From contig NZ_JAIQUM010000031.1 of the NCBI RefSeq assembly GCF_020075705.1, positions 1 through 57,544 of the forward strand: a DNA stretch of 57,544 nucleotides, in the 5' to 3' direction. Of this stretch, positions 1 through 8,815 are shown piece by piece. Made by a program: the position numbers and the translations under genes. The notes under the pieces were generated by a model, which was given only the letters and a program-made list of their open reading frames with translations, was not told where the DNA came from and ran no database searches. This DNA comes from Metabacillus rhizolycopersici (GTDB lineage Bacteria > Bacillota > Bacilli > Bacillales > Bacillaceae). How positions within the stretch are numbered: the stretch's first letter is position 1; each line of letters begins with the position of its first letter.

Positions 1-155
1 TCTTAACGGGCAGTAAGACTCCGACCTCAGGCTTCTGAGTGTACAAATACAAAGAAGATAGGTGGGAGATTAACTGCCCGTAAAGGTCCGATAAGTGCGA
101 ACTAACCATCAGTGGGGGATGAAAGAAAACCCCTACTGATAGAAGTCTTCTTTAT
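1..155 (+). repeat. Structured repeat family A, copy 1 (left end cut by window)
   Basis: Two consecutive hairpins are visible. The first pairs ACGGGCAGT near the start with ACTGCCCGT at about 73-81 and continues inward with CTCCGACCT against AGGTGGGAG. The second pairs the CATCAGTGGGG arm near 107-118 with the CCCCTACTGATAG arm near 130-142. The same arrangement recurs at 5484-5645, 10802-10960 and 57414-57544. Confidence 0.85.
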
Positions 156-219
156 GTTCTAATAAAATCATCACCAAACTAAACTAGAGGTAAGAGCTCG
201 TTCAAGGGGGAGTGGCCAA

Positions 220-1479
220 TTGAGGAAATGGTTAACAGGATCGATTTTTCTTTATTTTATCTATGGATTATTTATGTATTGGTATTTATTCGTCTTTTCT
301 GGATCTGGTGTTCCGGCCCCTTATACGGGAACTTCAGCAGATCCAGCAACATTCATGTCTGGTCGAGAGCTGTTACTATCACAGGAATATTCTACAATAA
401 AAAATTTCCTCTATTTTGTAACGGTACCGTTTGAATGGTTTTTATTCTTTGTTTTGCTTATCACAGGTATTTCACGAAAAATGCAGGAATGGTCGGATGC
501 AACTACTAGGTTTTTTAGTCTGCAATCTGCAATATACTTTTTTTGGCTATCAATATTTGTAACAGTTCTGTCTTTTCCAGTTGAATGGCTAGGTTATCGA
601 ATTTCGAAGGCATATAATATTACGACTCAATCCTTTCCGGCATGGATGAAAGATCAAGTGATCGATTTTTGGGTGAATTATGCTTTAATGACAGTCATTG
701 TGATTGTATTGTATTGGCTCATTAAAAGATTTGAGAAAAGATGGTGGCTGTATGCGTGGTTGCTCTCAATCCCGTTTTCGATGTTTCTAATGTTTGTTCA
801 ACCAGTATTAATTGACCCACTTTACAATGATTTTTATCCTTTGAAAAATAAGGAACTTGAAGAGAAAATTCTAGCAATGGCAAGTGAGGCTGAAATACCA
901 GCAGAACATGTTTATGAAGTGAATATGTCAGAAAAGACGAATGCACTTAATGCTTATGTAACTGGTATAGGATCTAATTCACGAATCGTCCTCTGGGATA
1001 CAACCCTTAATAGATTGAGTGATGATGAAATCTTGTTTATCATGGCTCACGAAATGGGCCATTACGTGATGAAGCATATTTATATCGGAATTGCTGGCTA
1101 TTTATTAGCAAGCTTGGTTGGGTTATTCTTCATTCATTTATTAATGAGGCTTATGATTAAACATTTCGGAACGCTTTTAAAAATCCGTTCAATAAAAGAG
1201 TTAACAGCATTTCCGCTATTTTTAATCTTGATAGGGGTATTAACATTTGCCTCAAGTCCGATCGCAAATACAGTCGCGAGATATCAGGAAAAGTCTGCGG
1301 ATATGTATGCAATTGAGATGACAAACAATCATGAAGCAGCAGTTAGTTCGTTTCAGGAGCTATCAAAAGCAGGGTTAAGTGATGTGAATCCACCGACACT
1401 TGTAAAGCTTTTTCGTTATACACACCCAACGATGCTTGAGAGAATTGTTTATTTGGAGGAGCATGGAGAGAAAGAATAG
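220..1479 (+). CDS. yhfN: YhfN-like M48-family (Ste24-type) integral membrane metalloprotease
   Basis: Protein of 419 residues. It has several hydrophobic membrane segments (about residues 5-30, 60-80, 100-120, 150-165, 175-200), then the zinc protease motif HEMGH at residues 277-281, two more hydrophobic segments, and the downstream EKSADMYA segment that should give the third zinc ligand. This architecture is typical of CAAX-protease-like M48 enzymes acting in the membrane. The TTG start at 220 is preceded by AAGGGGG at 204-210. Length and order agree with B. subtilis YhfN. It faces the AEC transporter gene across a strong bidirectional terminator. The substrate is unknown. Confidence 0.85.
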   Translation: MRKWLTGSIFLYFIYGLFMYWYLFVFSGSGVPAPYTGTSADPATFMSGRELLLSQEYSTIKNFLYFVTVPFEWFLFFVLLITGISRKMQEWSDATTRFFSLQSAIYFFWLSIFVTVLSFPVEWLGYRISKAYNITTQSFPAWMKDQVIDFWVNYALMTVIVIVLYWLIKRFEKRWWLYAWLLSIPFSMFLMFVQPVLIDPLYNDFYPLKNKELEEKILAMASEAEIPAEHVYEVNMSEKTNALNAYVTGIGSNSRIVLWDTTLNRLSDDEILFIMAHEMGHYVMKHIYIGIAGYLLASLVGLFFIHLLMRLMIKHFGTLLKIRSIKELTAFPLFLILIGVLTFASSPIANTVARYQEKSADMYAIEMTNNHEAAVSSFQELSKAGLSDVNPPTLVKLFRYTHPTMLERIVYLEEHGEKE

Positions 1480-1489
1480 AAATGAGATG

Positions 1490-1539
1490 AATAAGTGGCC
1501 TTGTATAGTCTCTTAAGAGACTATACAAGGCCACTTATT
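1490..1539. terminator. Bidirectional terminator, 50-bp perfect palindrome
   Basis: A perfect inverted repeat with 25-bp arms, centred between 1514 and 1515, begins 11 bases after the yhfN stop. It is followed by TTTTCGTTTTTT on the + strand. It lies between two convergent genes and should terminate both. Confidence 0.85.
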
Positions 1540-1577
1540 TTCGTTTTTTATAAAAAGAAGAATAATGTAAAAAATGA

Positions 1578-2480
1578 CTATAAAATAAAATTAGAAAAAA
1601 TATACAATATCACAATACTAATTAAAATGGTTATATTAGAGATCGTGGCAATCAATCGAGTAGTAGTATATTTAAATTCGACAGCAAACGTTAAGGCTGA
1701 TGATGCAACAGGTAATAACATTCCAATCAAGATTGTATATCGAAACATTTGATCGTATGGAAGGAAAAAATATAGGCCTAGTCCAACAAGTAAACCTAAA
1801 CCATAACGGAAAGTTAAAAACTTCACTATCGGTTTAACAAATTGTTTTTCAAATTTAAAGTTCAAATAAAGTCCTAATAGTAATAATGATAATGGTATAT
1901 TTGCTTTGGATAGTGTACTTGCAACATTGATGAACGTATCTGGTAATTGGATATGGCTATAATTTAAAATACTAGCAATAAGATAAGTCATTAAAGGAAT
2001 TGACTTGCCAAGCCTTTTTAGAATTTCAAGTGGTTTAAGACTTAGCCCCTCTTCTGAAAAATAACTTCCTGAAATATAGGCGATCCCAAAAACTACAAAT
2101 GAAGTTCCGACATCAAACATACTAAAATGCGTTAATCCATCCATTCCCCACATGGCAAAAACAAGGGGGAATGCAAATAAGCCGACATTAAATCCGGAAA
2201 GCATTAGAAAAGAACCTTTTAGTTCTCTTTCCTCATTTTTAAAGATAAATAGTCCGATGACTGTCGTAATTAATCCATAAACTAAGACAATGACTGGTAA
2301 CAAAATTAAAGAAGTATCAATTTTTACAGAATCAAATGTAACGATGACTAAAGCAGGAAGTGTAATTTTAAAAATAATTTTTGCGATGACTTCCCCATCT
2401 TTTTCTTGTAAAATATTTAAGCGTTTTAAGAAATACCCAAGGGCAATGATCATGATGATATAAAGAAATTCTTGATTCAT
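1578..2480 (-). CDS. AEC-family (auxin efflux carrier-like) membrane transporter
   Basis: Protein of 300 residues, almost wholly hydrophobic, with about ten membrane segments. It starts MNQEFLYIIMIIALGYFLKR, as is usual for AEC permeases (malate, malonate and related organic acids). A longer reading frame reaches 2609, but the ATG at 2480 has a clear AAGGAGAG ribosome binding site and fits the family N-terminus. The C-terminal third is duplicated as a broken fragment at about 17474-17733. It is monocistronic and convergent with yhfN. The substrate cannot be told from the sequence; an acid linked to the nearby sugar-acid genes is possible but is only a guess. Confidence 0.8.
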   Translation of the reverse strand: MNQEFLYIIMIIALGYFLKRLNILQEKDGEVIAKIIFKITLPALVIVTFDSVKIDTSLILLPVIVLVYGLITTVIGLFIFKNEERELKGSFLMLSGFNVGLFAFPLVFAMWGMDGLTHFSMFDVGTSFVVFGIAYISGSYFSEEGLSLKPLEILKRLGKSIPLMTYLIASILNYSHIQLPDTFINVASTLSKANIPLSLLLLGLYLNFKFEKQFVKPIVKFLTFRYGLGLLVGLGLYFFLPYDQMFRYTILIGMLLPVASSALTFAVEFKYTTTRLIATISNITILISIVILYIFSNFIL

Positions 2481-3098
2481 TTCAAATGCTCTCCTTCTAG
2501 ATGTTAGATGTATCACAATTTGTGTGTCAATCCGTTTTTTTACTGACAATAAATATAAATCTCTGCCTTTCATTTTTACTACAGAATGTCTGAATTGAGC
2601 GCAATTCAATTTTTCTTAGTTCCTCTAAGCAATCTCTTGACTATCTGTTCTCATAAAACTAAATGTTAAATTCTATGCTCTTAGATTAATACAATAAGAT
2701 TAAATGGATACGAAAAATTCTAACTTTTTTATTATCCCTTAAAAGGCTTTATGTTTCAAAGGATAAAATCTGAATAGCTTTACTAAAAATATATCTCCTT
2801 TCAATTCAATCACAAGAAGTTAAGAAAAAATTAATCAATTATTAGTTCTATTTAATTAAATGAATGAGCAGGAAGCGGAACTAATTTTCTAAGGGTTCCG
2901 GCTTAGTACATGAAGAGGATCGTAGGCTTACGGTAGAGGCGATAGTGAAATTTCTTACATCTACTGCTAGTGTATAAAACCATTCATAGTGTTTTAAGGA
3001 AAATGATGAAAGATAGATTAAAAAGGCTGACTCAAAAAGGTCGTTGTTAACGACCTTTTTGAGTCAGCCTCAATTTGTTTTGTGTGATTAAAAAATCT
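2481..3098. other. Intergenic stretch between AEC gene and deoR-type gene
   Basis: AT-rich. It holds the promoter side of the AEC gene and, at its right end, the terminator at 3024-3069. I see no convincing coding sequence or known RNA in the remainder. Confidence 0.5.
3024..3069 (-). terminator. Terminator of the DeoR-family regulator gene
   Basis: A long perfect stem (AGGCTGACTCAAAAAGGTCG and its complement) with a three-base loop near 3048-3050. On the minus strand it is followed by TTTTTAATC, 30 bases past the regulator stop. Confidence 0.8.
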
Positions 3099-3887
3099 TT
3101 AATCATTTTCTGGATTTACTTGAGTTATTGTAATGTTTACATCTTTTAATTTTTGTGCAAAGTCTTCGGTGATTTCACCATCGGTAATGATGGAATCAAT
3201 TTGGTCTATCGAAGCAAAGGATGCAATGGAGTTTTTGTTAATTTTTGTATGGTCGAGAAGAGCTATGACCTTATTAGAAGCATTGACCATTGCCTTTTTT
3301 AGTTCTACTTCATAAACACTAAAGTCTGTTAGTCCTGAATCTAATGAAAAGCCATTTGCTGAGGTGAACATCAGATCAATGTGAATTTGATTCAATATAT
3401 TAATACCTAGGCTTCCCTCGAGAGAATGAGAACCTCTTTTCACGATTCCTCCGAGTAAAATAACAGTTATATCTGGATGCTCATTTAACTCTAGAGCAGT
3501 CTTGATGCCACTAGTAACGACAGTTAATTTAATGTTCTTGTCTGCTAAAATACGAGCAAGTTCTAGAGCGGTAGAACTTGCATCAAGCATAATACATTGC
3601 CCGTTTGAAATAAATTCAATTGCTTTTTTGGCTATGGCCGTCTTTTCATCTTTGTTTTTTCCTTCTCTTGTTGAAAAACTAATTTCACTATCTAAATGAT
3701 CGGTTAACATGGCTCCTCCGTGTGTTCGCTTTAGAAGGCCATCTTCTTCTAATTTAGTAAGGTCTGTTCTTAATGTGGCTTCTGAAACATTAATTTCTGT
3801 TGAAAGGTCTTTAATTGTAATTCTCTGTCGCTCATTTAACATATCCATAATTAATTTTCTTCTTTCTGGTGCAAACATCTTACCCAT
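3099..3887 (-). CDS. DeoR-family transcriptional regulator (probable repressor of the polyol island)
   Basis: Protein of 262 residues. An N-terminal DeoR helix-turn-helix lies at about residues 7-60 (RITIKDLSTEINVSEATLRT then the LKRTHGGA hinge), followed by a DeoR C-terminal sensor domain of the sugar-phosphate-isomerase-like fold at about 80-240. Family members usually repress nearby sugar operons and are released by a phosphorylated sugar. The start at 3887 has AGGGGGAT about five bases upstream. It is divergent from the eltD-like gene with a 486-bp shared control region. By position it should control the tetritol genes, with an intermediate such as erythrulose phosphate as a plausible effector (inference). 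Confidence 0.82.
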   Translation of the reverse strand: MGKMFAPERRKLIMDMLNERQRITIKDLSTEINVSEATLRTDLTKLEEDGLLKRTHGGAMLTDHLDSEISFSTREGKNKDEKTAIAKKAIEFISNGQCIMLDASSTALELARILADKNIKLTVVTSGIKTALELNEHPDITVILLGGIVKRGSHSLEGSLGINILNQIHIDLMFTSANGFSLDSGLTDFSVYEVELKKAMVNASNKVIALLDHTKINKNSIASFASIDQIDSIITDGEITEDFAQKLKDVNITITQVNPEND

Positions 3888-4373
3888 TATATCCCCCTAT
3901 GTGTCAGTTAAATTGAAATTTATAATAAAGAATCCTGTGCATATTTAAAAAAATGATTTGTAGTTTTTTTCTTACTATACTAATATTACATCATTTTTCT
4001 GCTCTGATGTAAAACTTTTAGAGAAAAAAGAGAGGGAATCAATAATAAATAAAAAAAAGATTGACTAAACAACAAATAAAGTAATAAAATGAAAACAATA
4101 GCTAGTAAGTGAAAAAAATCAGTAGAATATGAAAGTTGTAGTTATAATAAATGAAAAGGACGTGGTGAACAAAAATTTACATAAATAGGCTAAATGTCTT
4201 GGTAAACTTTTTAAAGCAATATAGAGAAAGTTAGGAAATGTAAGCGTTCAATAAAGTGATTTCAAAAAAATAGAAAAAACAAGAGTTTATTTTATTTTAA
4301 TACTACTTATAATTGAAACTGCAATTCTTTTAAAAACCGCAGCATATTTAACACAAAAAAGGAGAGATTCATC
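3888..4373. promoter_or_regulatory. Divergent control region of the regulator and the eltD-like gene
   Basis: A sigma-A-like promoter is visible toward eltD: TTGACT at 4061-4066 and TAAAAT at 4085-4090, spacing 18. Downstream of it lie the 11-mer ATAAATGAAAA at 4147-4157, shared with other island promoters, and a cre-like site at 4239-4252. The implied leader of nearly 280 bases is long, and a second weaker promoter with TATAAT at 4309-4314 is possible. Confidence 0.5.
4239..4252. promoter_or_regulatory. Candidate cre (CcpA) site upstream of eltD-like gene
   Basis: TGTAAGCGTTCAAT matches TGWNANCGNTNWCA at 12 of 14 positions. It lies downstream of the likely promoter, where CcpA could act as a roadblock. 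Confidence 0.5.
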
Positions 4374-5513
4374 ATGTGTTCAAATTCAAATACCCTAACA
4401 AAAAAAGATTTTACTAACTTAGTTATTCCAAAAACAATGAAAGCTGTAGTAGCTTATGCACCAGGAGATTATCGCTTTGAAGAAGTGGCTGTTCCTGAGA
4501 TTGGTGAAGGTGAGATGCTAGTAAAAGTTGAAGCATGTGGAATTTGCGCGGGAGATTTGAAAGCGTTTGATGGTGCTCCAAGTTTCTGGGGAGACGACCA
4601 GCAACCCTCTTACATCAAAGCTCCAATGATTCCTGGCCATGAGTTTATTGGTCATGTTGTTGCTTTAGGTGAAGGTGTTGAAGGGTATGAAATCGGAGAT
4701 CGTGTCATTTCTGAACAAATCGTTCCTTGTTGGAAATGCCGTTTTTGTAACCGTGGTCAATATTGGATGTGTGAAAAACACGACCTCTATGGCTTCCAAA
4801 ACAATGTAAACGGCGCAATGGCTGAGTATATGAAATTTACAAAAGAAGCGATCAACTATAAAGTTCCAGAAGATTTGCCTATTGAAAAAGCTATTTTGAT
4901 TGAGCCATACGCGTGTTCTTTCCATGCAGTTCAACGTGCGAACATTCAACTTGGAGATGTAGTAGTACTAGCAGGATCAGGAACTTTAGGACTTGGTATG
5001 ATAGGTGCTATTAAGAAATCAGGTGCTGGAAAACTAGTAGTATTAGATTTATTTGAGGACCGTTTAGAGCTTGCTAAGCAATTTGGTGCTGACATCGTTA
5101 TTAATCCAGCGAAAGAAGATGCAATTTCAATTGTTAAAGAATTAACAGATGGATATGGATGCGATATTTATATAGAAGCAACTGGTGCTCAAAAATCGGT
5201 AGAACAAGGCTTAACGATGATTCGTAAGCTAGGTACATTTGTAGAATTTAGTGTATTTAAAGATCCAGTAACAGTTGACTGGAGTATTATCAGTGATCGT
5301 AAAGAGCTTGATGTATTAGGTTCTCATTTAGGTCCATATTGTTATGAGCCTGTTATTACAGGTATATCTAACGGCGATCTTCCAACAGAAGGTGTTGTTA
5401 CACATACATTACCGTTAGAAGAGTTTGAAAAAGGTTTCCAACTAGTTAAAAATGGGGCTGAATCATTAAAAGTGGTTCTTAATCCTAATTTATCCCACCT
5501 TAACGGGCAGTAA
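4374..5513 (+). CDS. Zn-dependent polyol dehydrogenase, EltD-like (erythritol/L-threitol dehydrogenase candidate)
   Basis: Medium-chain dehydrogenase of 379 residues. Catalytic-zinc motifs ACGICAGDLKAF and GHEF, four structural-zinc cysteines in PCWKCRFCNRGQYWMC, and a Rossmann motif AGSGTLGLG are all present. It has an extra 22-residue N-terminus before the usual MKAVV start; the upstream ATG is kept because AAGGAGAG precedes it and the inner ATG has no ribosome binding site. In tetritol catabolism such enzymes oxidise erythritol or L-threitol to erythrulose. The neighbouring RpiB, DhaK and DhaL genes fit that role, but another polyol is possible. The last residues (LSHLNGQ) are encoded by a copy of repeat family A. 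Confidence 0.7.
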   Translation: MCSNSNTLTKKDFTNLVIPKTMKAVVAYAPGDYRFEEVAVPEIGEGEMLVKVEACGICAGDLKAFDGAPSFWGDDQQPSYIKAPMIPGHEFIGHVVALGEGVEGYEIGDRVISEQIVPCWKCRFCNRGQYWMCEKHDLYGFQNNVNGAMAEYMKFTKEAINYKVPEDLPIEKAILIEPYACSFHAVQRANIQLGDVVVLAGSGTLGLGMIGAIKKSGAGKLVVLDLFEDRLELAKQFGADIVINPAKEDAISIVKELTDGYGCDIYIEATGAQKSVEQGLTMIRKLGTFVEFSVFKDPVTVDWSIISDRKELDVLGSHLGPYCYEPVITGISNGDLPTEGVVTHTLPLEEFEKGFQLVKNGAESLKVVLNPNLSHLNGQ

Positions 5514-5645
5514 AACTCCCACTTCAAGATTCGAGAGAAGCAAAGAAGATAAGTGGGAGATAACTGCCCGTAAAGATCCGATAAGTTTCGCTAACCATCA
5601 GTGGGGGATAAAGAAAACCCCCACTGATGGAAGTCTCACTTTATA
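5484..5645 (+). repeat. Structured repeat family A, copy 2
   Basis: Nearly identical to the copy at the right end of the window. Hairpin 1 pairs ACGGGCAGT with ACTGCCCGT and CTCCCACTT with AAGTGGGAG. Hairpin 2 pairs CCATCAGTGGGGG with CCCCCACTGATGG. The left end overlaps the 3' end of the eltD-like gene and supplies its stop codon. Confidence 0.88.
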
Positions 5646-5756
5646 AGAATAATAGAGAGCTGTTATAGTAATTGAAGTTCGAGAGGGCTGATACTCAGCT
5701 AATGAGGCATCCCTCTTCTTAACCTTTAATAAAAGGAATGGCTGCATCATAGAGAA

Positions 5757-5770
5757 AGAAAGCGCTTAAA
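5757..5770. promoter_or_regulatory. Candidate cre site upstream of the first polyol permease
   Basis: AGAAAGCGCTTAAA has the perfect AAAGCGCTT core and matches the cre consensus at 12 of 14 positions. It lies 75 bases before the permease start. Confidence 0.45.
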
Positions 5771-5844
5771 TTAGGTGTTTAGTTATATGTTGAAATTTAT
5801 AAAAAATTTCTAACGTATAAATTCTAGTAGAAGGATGTGTGGCA

Positions 5845-7110
5845 ATGAATCAAGGTGGTTTATTAGGTAAATTGGGCATGGATAATAAGATGGCACTTGG
5901 CTATATCGGGGTTTTACTTTTTATGATGGGAGATGGCCTTGAATTAGGGTGGTTGTCATCTTATTTGACAGACAATGGTTTAACTGTCCAACAGTCTGCT
6001 TTATTGTTCAGTGTTTATGGTTTTGCCGTTGCGATTGCTGCATGGTTATCAGGTGTACTTGCAGAGGTTTTAGGACCTAGAAAAGCAATGATGATAGGTG
6101 TTTCTATGTTTGTAGTAGGAACAATTGTTTTCTTAACTATTGGGATTCCAACAATGAATTTAGCAGTAATGATTCCTACTTATTCACTTAGAGGACTTGG
6201 ATATCCGTTATTTGCTTACTCATTCTTAGTGTGGATTACGTACTATGCACCTAGTGATAAGCTAGGAACAGCGGTTGGGTGGTTCTGGGTTGCATTTGCA
6301 GGTGGTTTAAATGTATTAGGTGCGTATTACTCAAGTTTTGCACTACCAATCTTAGGTGAAATGAAAACGCTTTGGAGTGCATTAATTTTTGTTGCATTAG
6401 GTGCAACAATTGCGATCCTTTTAAATAAAGATGAAAATAGTGATCAGAAGAAGTTCGAAACGAAGGCAGATGCATTTAAATATATTGCAAAGGGAATTAC
6501 AATTGCTTTTGAAAAACCAAAAGTGGGTTTAGGTGGAATTGTTAGAGCAATTAATACTGCTGGTGCTTATGGATTTGTTGTTTTCCTACCTGCATATATG
6601 ATCGAAATTGGCTTTACTAGAACTGAATGGTTACAAATTTATGGTGCACTTTGGTCAAGTAATGTCATTTTTAACCTAATTTGGGGTGTAATAGGAGATA
6701 AATTAGGGTGGCGTAATACGGTTATGTGGTTTGGTGGAATTGGATGCGCGATCTTTACAGCGGGGCTTTACTATGTACCATCCATTATGGGACCGAACTA
6801 CATAATGACAACTTTAGTAGCGATATGTTTTGGAGCTTGTTTAGCTGCGTATGTTCCTCTTTCTGCATTAATTCCATCGTTGGCTCCAGAAAATAAAGGA
6901 GCAGCAATGTCTATACTCAACCTAGGTGCAGGATTAAGTCAATTTATTGGGCCTGTAATTGTTGGCGTTTTCATTGCTAGTGTAGGTACAGTTGGTATTA
7001 TTTGGATTTTTGTGGGGTTATATTTAGTTAGTTCTTTGCTTATGATTTTTGTTACATTACCGAAATCAGGTAAAGAAAAAGGAGTAATTGATGTAAAAGT
7101 AGCACAGTAA
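5845..7110 (+). CDS. MFS transporter of the polyol permease type (tetritol uptake candidate)
   Basis: Protein of 421 residues with about 12 hydrophobic segments. MGDGLELGWLSSYL near the N-terminus resembles the ribitol and D-arabinitol permeases RbtT and DalT as I recall them. ATG at 5845 is chosen, with AAGGA 10 bases upstream; an in-frame GTG at 5839 is the alternative. It is a clear paralogue of the permease at 32781-34055 (shared GDGLE-GWLS-YL, GPRKAM, SALxPSLAP-NKGAAMSILNLGAGLS). It sits between the dehydrogenase and the isomerase/kinase genes, so it probably imports the substrate of EltD. Confidence 0.75.
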   Translation: MNQGGLLGKLGMDNKMALGYIGVLLFMMGDGLELGWLSSYLTDNGLTVQQSALLFSVYGFAVAIAAWLSGVLAEVLGPRKAMMIGVSMFVVGTIVFLTIGIPTMNLAVMIPTYSLRGLGYPLFAYSFLVWITYYAPSDKLGTAVGWFWVAFAGGLNVLGAYYSSFALPILGEMKTLWSALIFVALGATIAILLNKDENSDQKKFETKADAFKYIAKGITIAFEKPKVGLGGIVRAINTAGAYGFVVFLPAYMIEIGFTRTEWLQIYGALWSSNVIFNLIWGVIGDKLGWRNTVMWFGGIGCAIFTAGLYYVPSIMGPNYIMTTLVAICFGACLAAYVPLSALIPSLAPENKGAAMSILNLGAGLSQFIGPVIVGVFIASVGTVGIIWIFVGLYLVSSLLMIFVTLPKSGKEKGVIDVKVAQ

Positions 7111-7133
7111 ATTTAATTGAAAATTAAATACAA

Positions 7134-7174
7134 AAATAATTAAGAACGTCTTTTGAAGGCGTTCTTAATTATTT
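7134..7174 (+). terminator. Terminator after the polyol permease gene
   Basis: AAATAATTAAGAACGTC pairs with GGCGTTCTTAATTATTT around a short loop. The T-run is weak, so partial read-through into rpiB is possible. Confidence 0.6.
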
Positions 7175-7199
7175 AGTGGAAAAGACCATTTTGAAAGTA

Positions 7200-7300
7200 A
7201 TCAAAAATAAATGAAAATAAAAACAAAAATATTATTGACAATTTTAATGATAAATGAAAAAATGTAAGTATAAAAGTTAAGTTATACGATATAAACCTAT
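7200..7300 (+). promoter_or_regulatory. Control region of the rpiB-dhaK-dhaL operon
   Basis: It contains two exact copies of the 11-mer ATAAATGAAAA (7207-7217 and 7250-7260) flanking a TTGACA at 7235-7240. The same 11-mer occurs upstream of the eltD-like gene and the GolD/DthD-like gene, suggesting shared control, probably by the DeoR-family protein. Confidence 0.45.
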
Positions 7301-7327
7301 TAAACTAAGAGTAAGGGGCAGATACAA

Positions 7328-7789
7328 ATGAAAATTGGATTAGGATGCGATCATAACGCTTTTGAAATGAAAGAAACATTAAGAGAATATATTCAAGAAT
7401 TAGGACATGAAGTGTATGATTATGGTTGTAAAGCTTGTGTTGAAGTAGATTATCCTGAAGTTGCATTTGAAGTAGCGAATGATATAAACGATAATAAAAT
7501 TGATAGAGGTATTTTAGTATGTGGTACAGGAATCGGTGTTGCGATTGCAGCGGGGAAAATTCCAGGTATACGCGCAGCATTATGTCACGATACGTATTCA
7601 GCTGAGAGAGCTCAAAAAAGTAATAATGCGCAAGTTTTAACAATGGGTTCGAAGGTTATCGGGATTGAACTTGCAAAACAAGTTGTTAAAACGTATCTTG
7701 AGTCAGAATTTCCTGGAGGGAATTCAGCTAGAAAGGTTCAACAAATTATCGATAAAGAACAAGAATTATTGAAAGGGGCAAATGTTTAA
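7328..7789 (+). CDS. rpiB: RpiB/LacAB-family sugar-phosphate isomerase (erythrulose-phosphate isomerase candidate)
   Basis: Protein of 153 residues, the usual RpiB length. It has GCDHNAFEMK at the N-terminus, the catalytic cysteine loop VCGTGIGVAIAAGK, and the SAERAQKSNNA segment. Family members isomerise ribose-5-P, allose-6-P or galactose-6-P. In known tetritol pathways an RpiB-type enzyme (DerI or LerI) converts erythrulose phosphate to erythrose-4-phosphate, and the adjacent ketose kinase subunits favour that here. A role as ordinary ribose-5-phosphate isomerase serving the transketolase/transaldolase genes cannot be excluded. The start has AAGGGGC ten bases upstream. Confidence 0.85.
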   Translation: MKIGLGCDHNAFEMKETLREYIQELGHEVYDYGCKACVEVDYPEVAFEVANDINDNKIDRGILVCGTGIGVAIAAGKIPGIRAALCHDTYSAERAQKSNNAQVLTMGSKVIGIELAKQVVKTYLESEFPGGNSARKVQQIIDKEQELLKGANV

Positions 7790-7790
7790 T

Positions 7791-8795
7791 ATGAAAAAAC
7801 TAATTAATAATCCTACACATGTTGTTGATGAAATGATAGAAGGGTATGTTAAAGCGTTTCCGAAGCATGTTAAACTATTACCAGAAAATAAGCGTTCAAT
7901 TGTTACTGCGAAAGAAACTCGTCCAGAAAAGGTCGGAGTACTTATTGGCGGGGGCTCTGGTCACGAACCGGCTTTTATGGGATATGTTGGAGATGGAATG
8001 GCAGACGGAGTAGCCGTTGGTAATATTTTTGCTTCTCCCCCGCCGGACCCTATTCTTGAAGTGACAAAAGAAATCGATAAAGGCGCTGGTGTTGTTTACA
8101 TTTATGGTAATTATGCTGGTGACGTGATGAATTTTGGAATGGCAGCCGAATTAGCAGATTTAGAATATGGTACAAACATTGGAACAGTACTAGTAACTGA
8201 TGATGTAGCGTCTGCTCCAAAAGAAGAAAAAGAAAAGCGACGAGGAATAGCTGGAGAATTTTTTGTAACAAAGGCTGCTGGTGCAGCTGCAGACAAAGGT
8301 TACAGTTTAGACGATGTCGTAAGTGTAGCTAAAAAAGCAAATGAATACACGCGTACGATGGGTGTTGGATTAACTCCTTGTTCTTTACCACAGACAGGTA
8401 AACCTAGTTTTGAACTTGAAGCTAATGAAATGGAAATAGGTCTTGGACATCATGGAGAACCAGGGATAGAGAAAGGTGAGTTACAACCAGCAGACCGAGT
8501 AGCAGACCGTTTAGTACAAGAAATTTTAAATGATATGCCAATAGGCAGTGGTGAAAAAGTAGCTGTTCTTGTAAACGGTTTAGGTTCTACTACACAAATG
8601 GAATTATATATCATGTTTAGAAGAGTCGAACAAATCTTAAGTGAAAAAGGAATAGAAATTCACAGATCATATGTTGGCAGTTATAGTACATCTTTAGAAA
8701 TGGGTGGATGCTCTGTTACAATTACAAAGCTAGATGATGAATTAATGGAATTAGTAGATTATCCAGCTGATTGTCCAATGTATGTACAAAGATAA
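7791..8795 (+). CDS. dhaK: DhaK-type ketose kinase subunit (erythrulose or dihydroxyacetone kinase)
   Basis: Protein of 334 residues starting MKKLINNPTHVVDEM. It shows GGGSGHEP (substrate loop) and GLGHHGEPG, whose second histidine (residue 221) matches the residue that binds the ketose covalently in DhaK. An in-frame ATG nine bases earlier overlaps the rpiB stop; the family N-terminus supports 7791. It is followed 20 bases later by dhaL, so the kinase is split in two chains. In a tetritol pathway the substrate would be erythrulose; the domain alone cannot distinguish this from dihydroxyacetone. Confidence 0.85.
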   Translation: MKKLINNPTHVVDEMIEGYVKAFPKHVKLLPENKRSIVTAKETRPEKVGVLIGGGSGHEPAFMGYVGDGMADGVAVGNIFASPPPDPILEVTKEIDKGAGVVYIYGNYAGDVMNFGMAAELADLEYGTNIGTVLVTDDVASAPKEEKEKRRGIAGEFFVTKAAGAAADKGYSLDDVVSVAKKANEYTRTMGVGLTPCSLPQTGKPSFELEANEMEIGLGHHGEPGIEKGELQPADRVADRLVQEILNDMPIGSGEKVAVLVNGLGSTTQMELYIMFRRVEQILSEKGIEIHRSYVGSYSTSLEMGGCSVTITKLDDELMELVDYPADCPMYVQR

Positions 8796-8815
8796 AACCT
8801 AAGGGGGAAAACGAA

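Noticed and set aside
1490..1539. The 50-bp palindrome as a mobile element end or replication site
   Set aside because: It sits exactly between convergent genes with T-runs, so bidirectional termination explains it.
7305..7643. 112-codon minus-strand frame opposite rpiB
   Set aside because: Shadow of the rpiB coding sequence; no family features.
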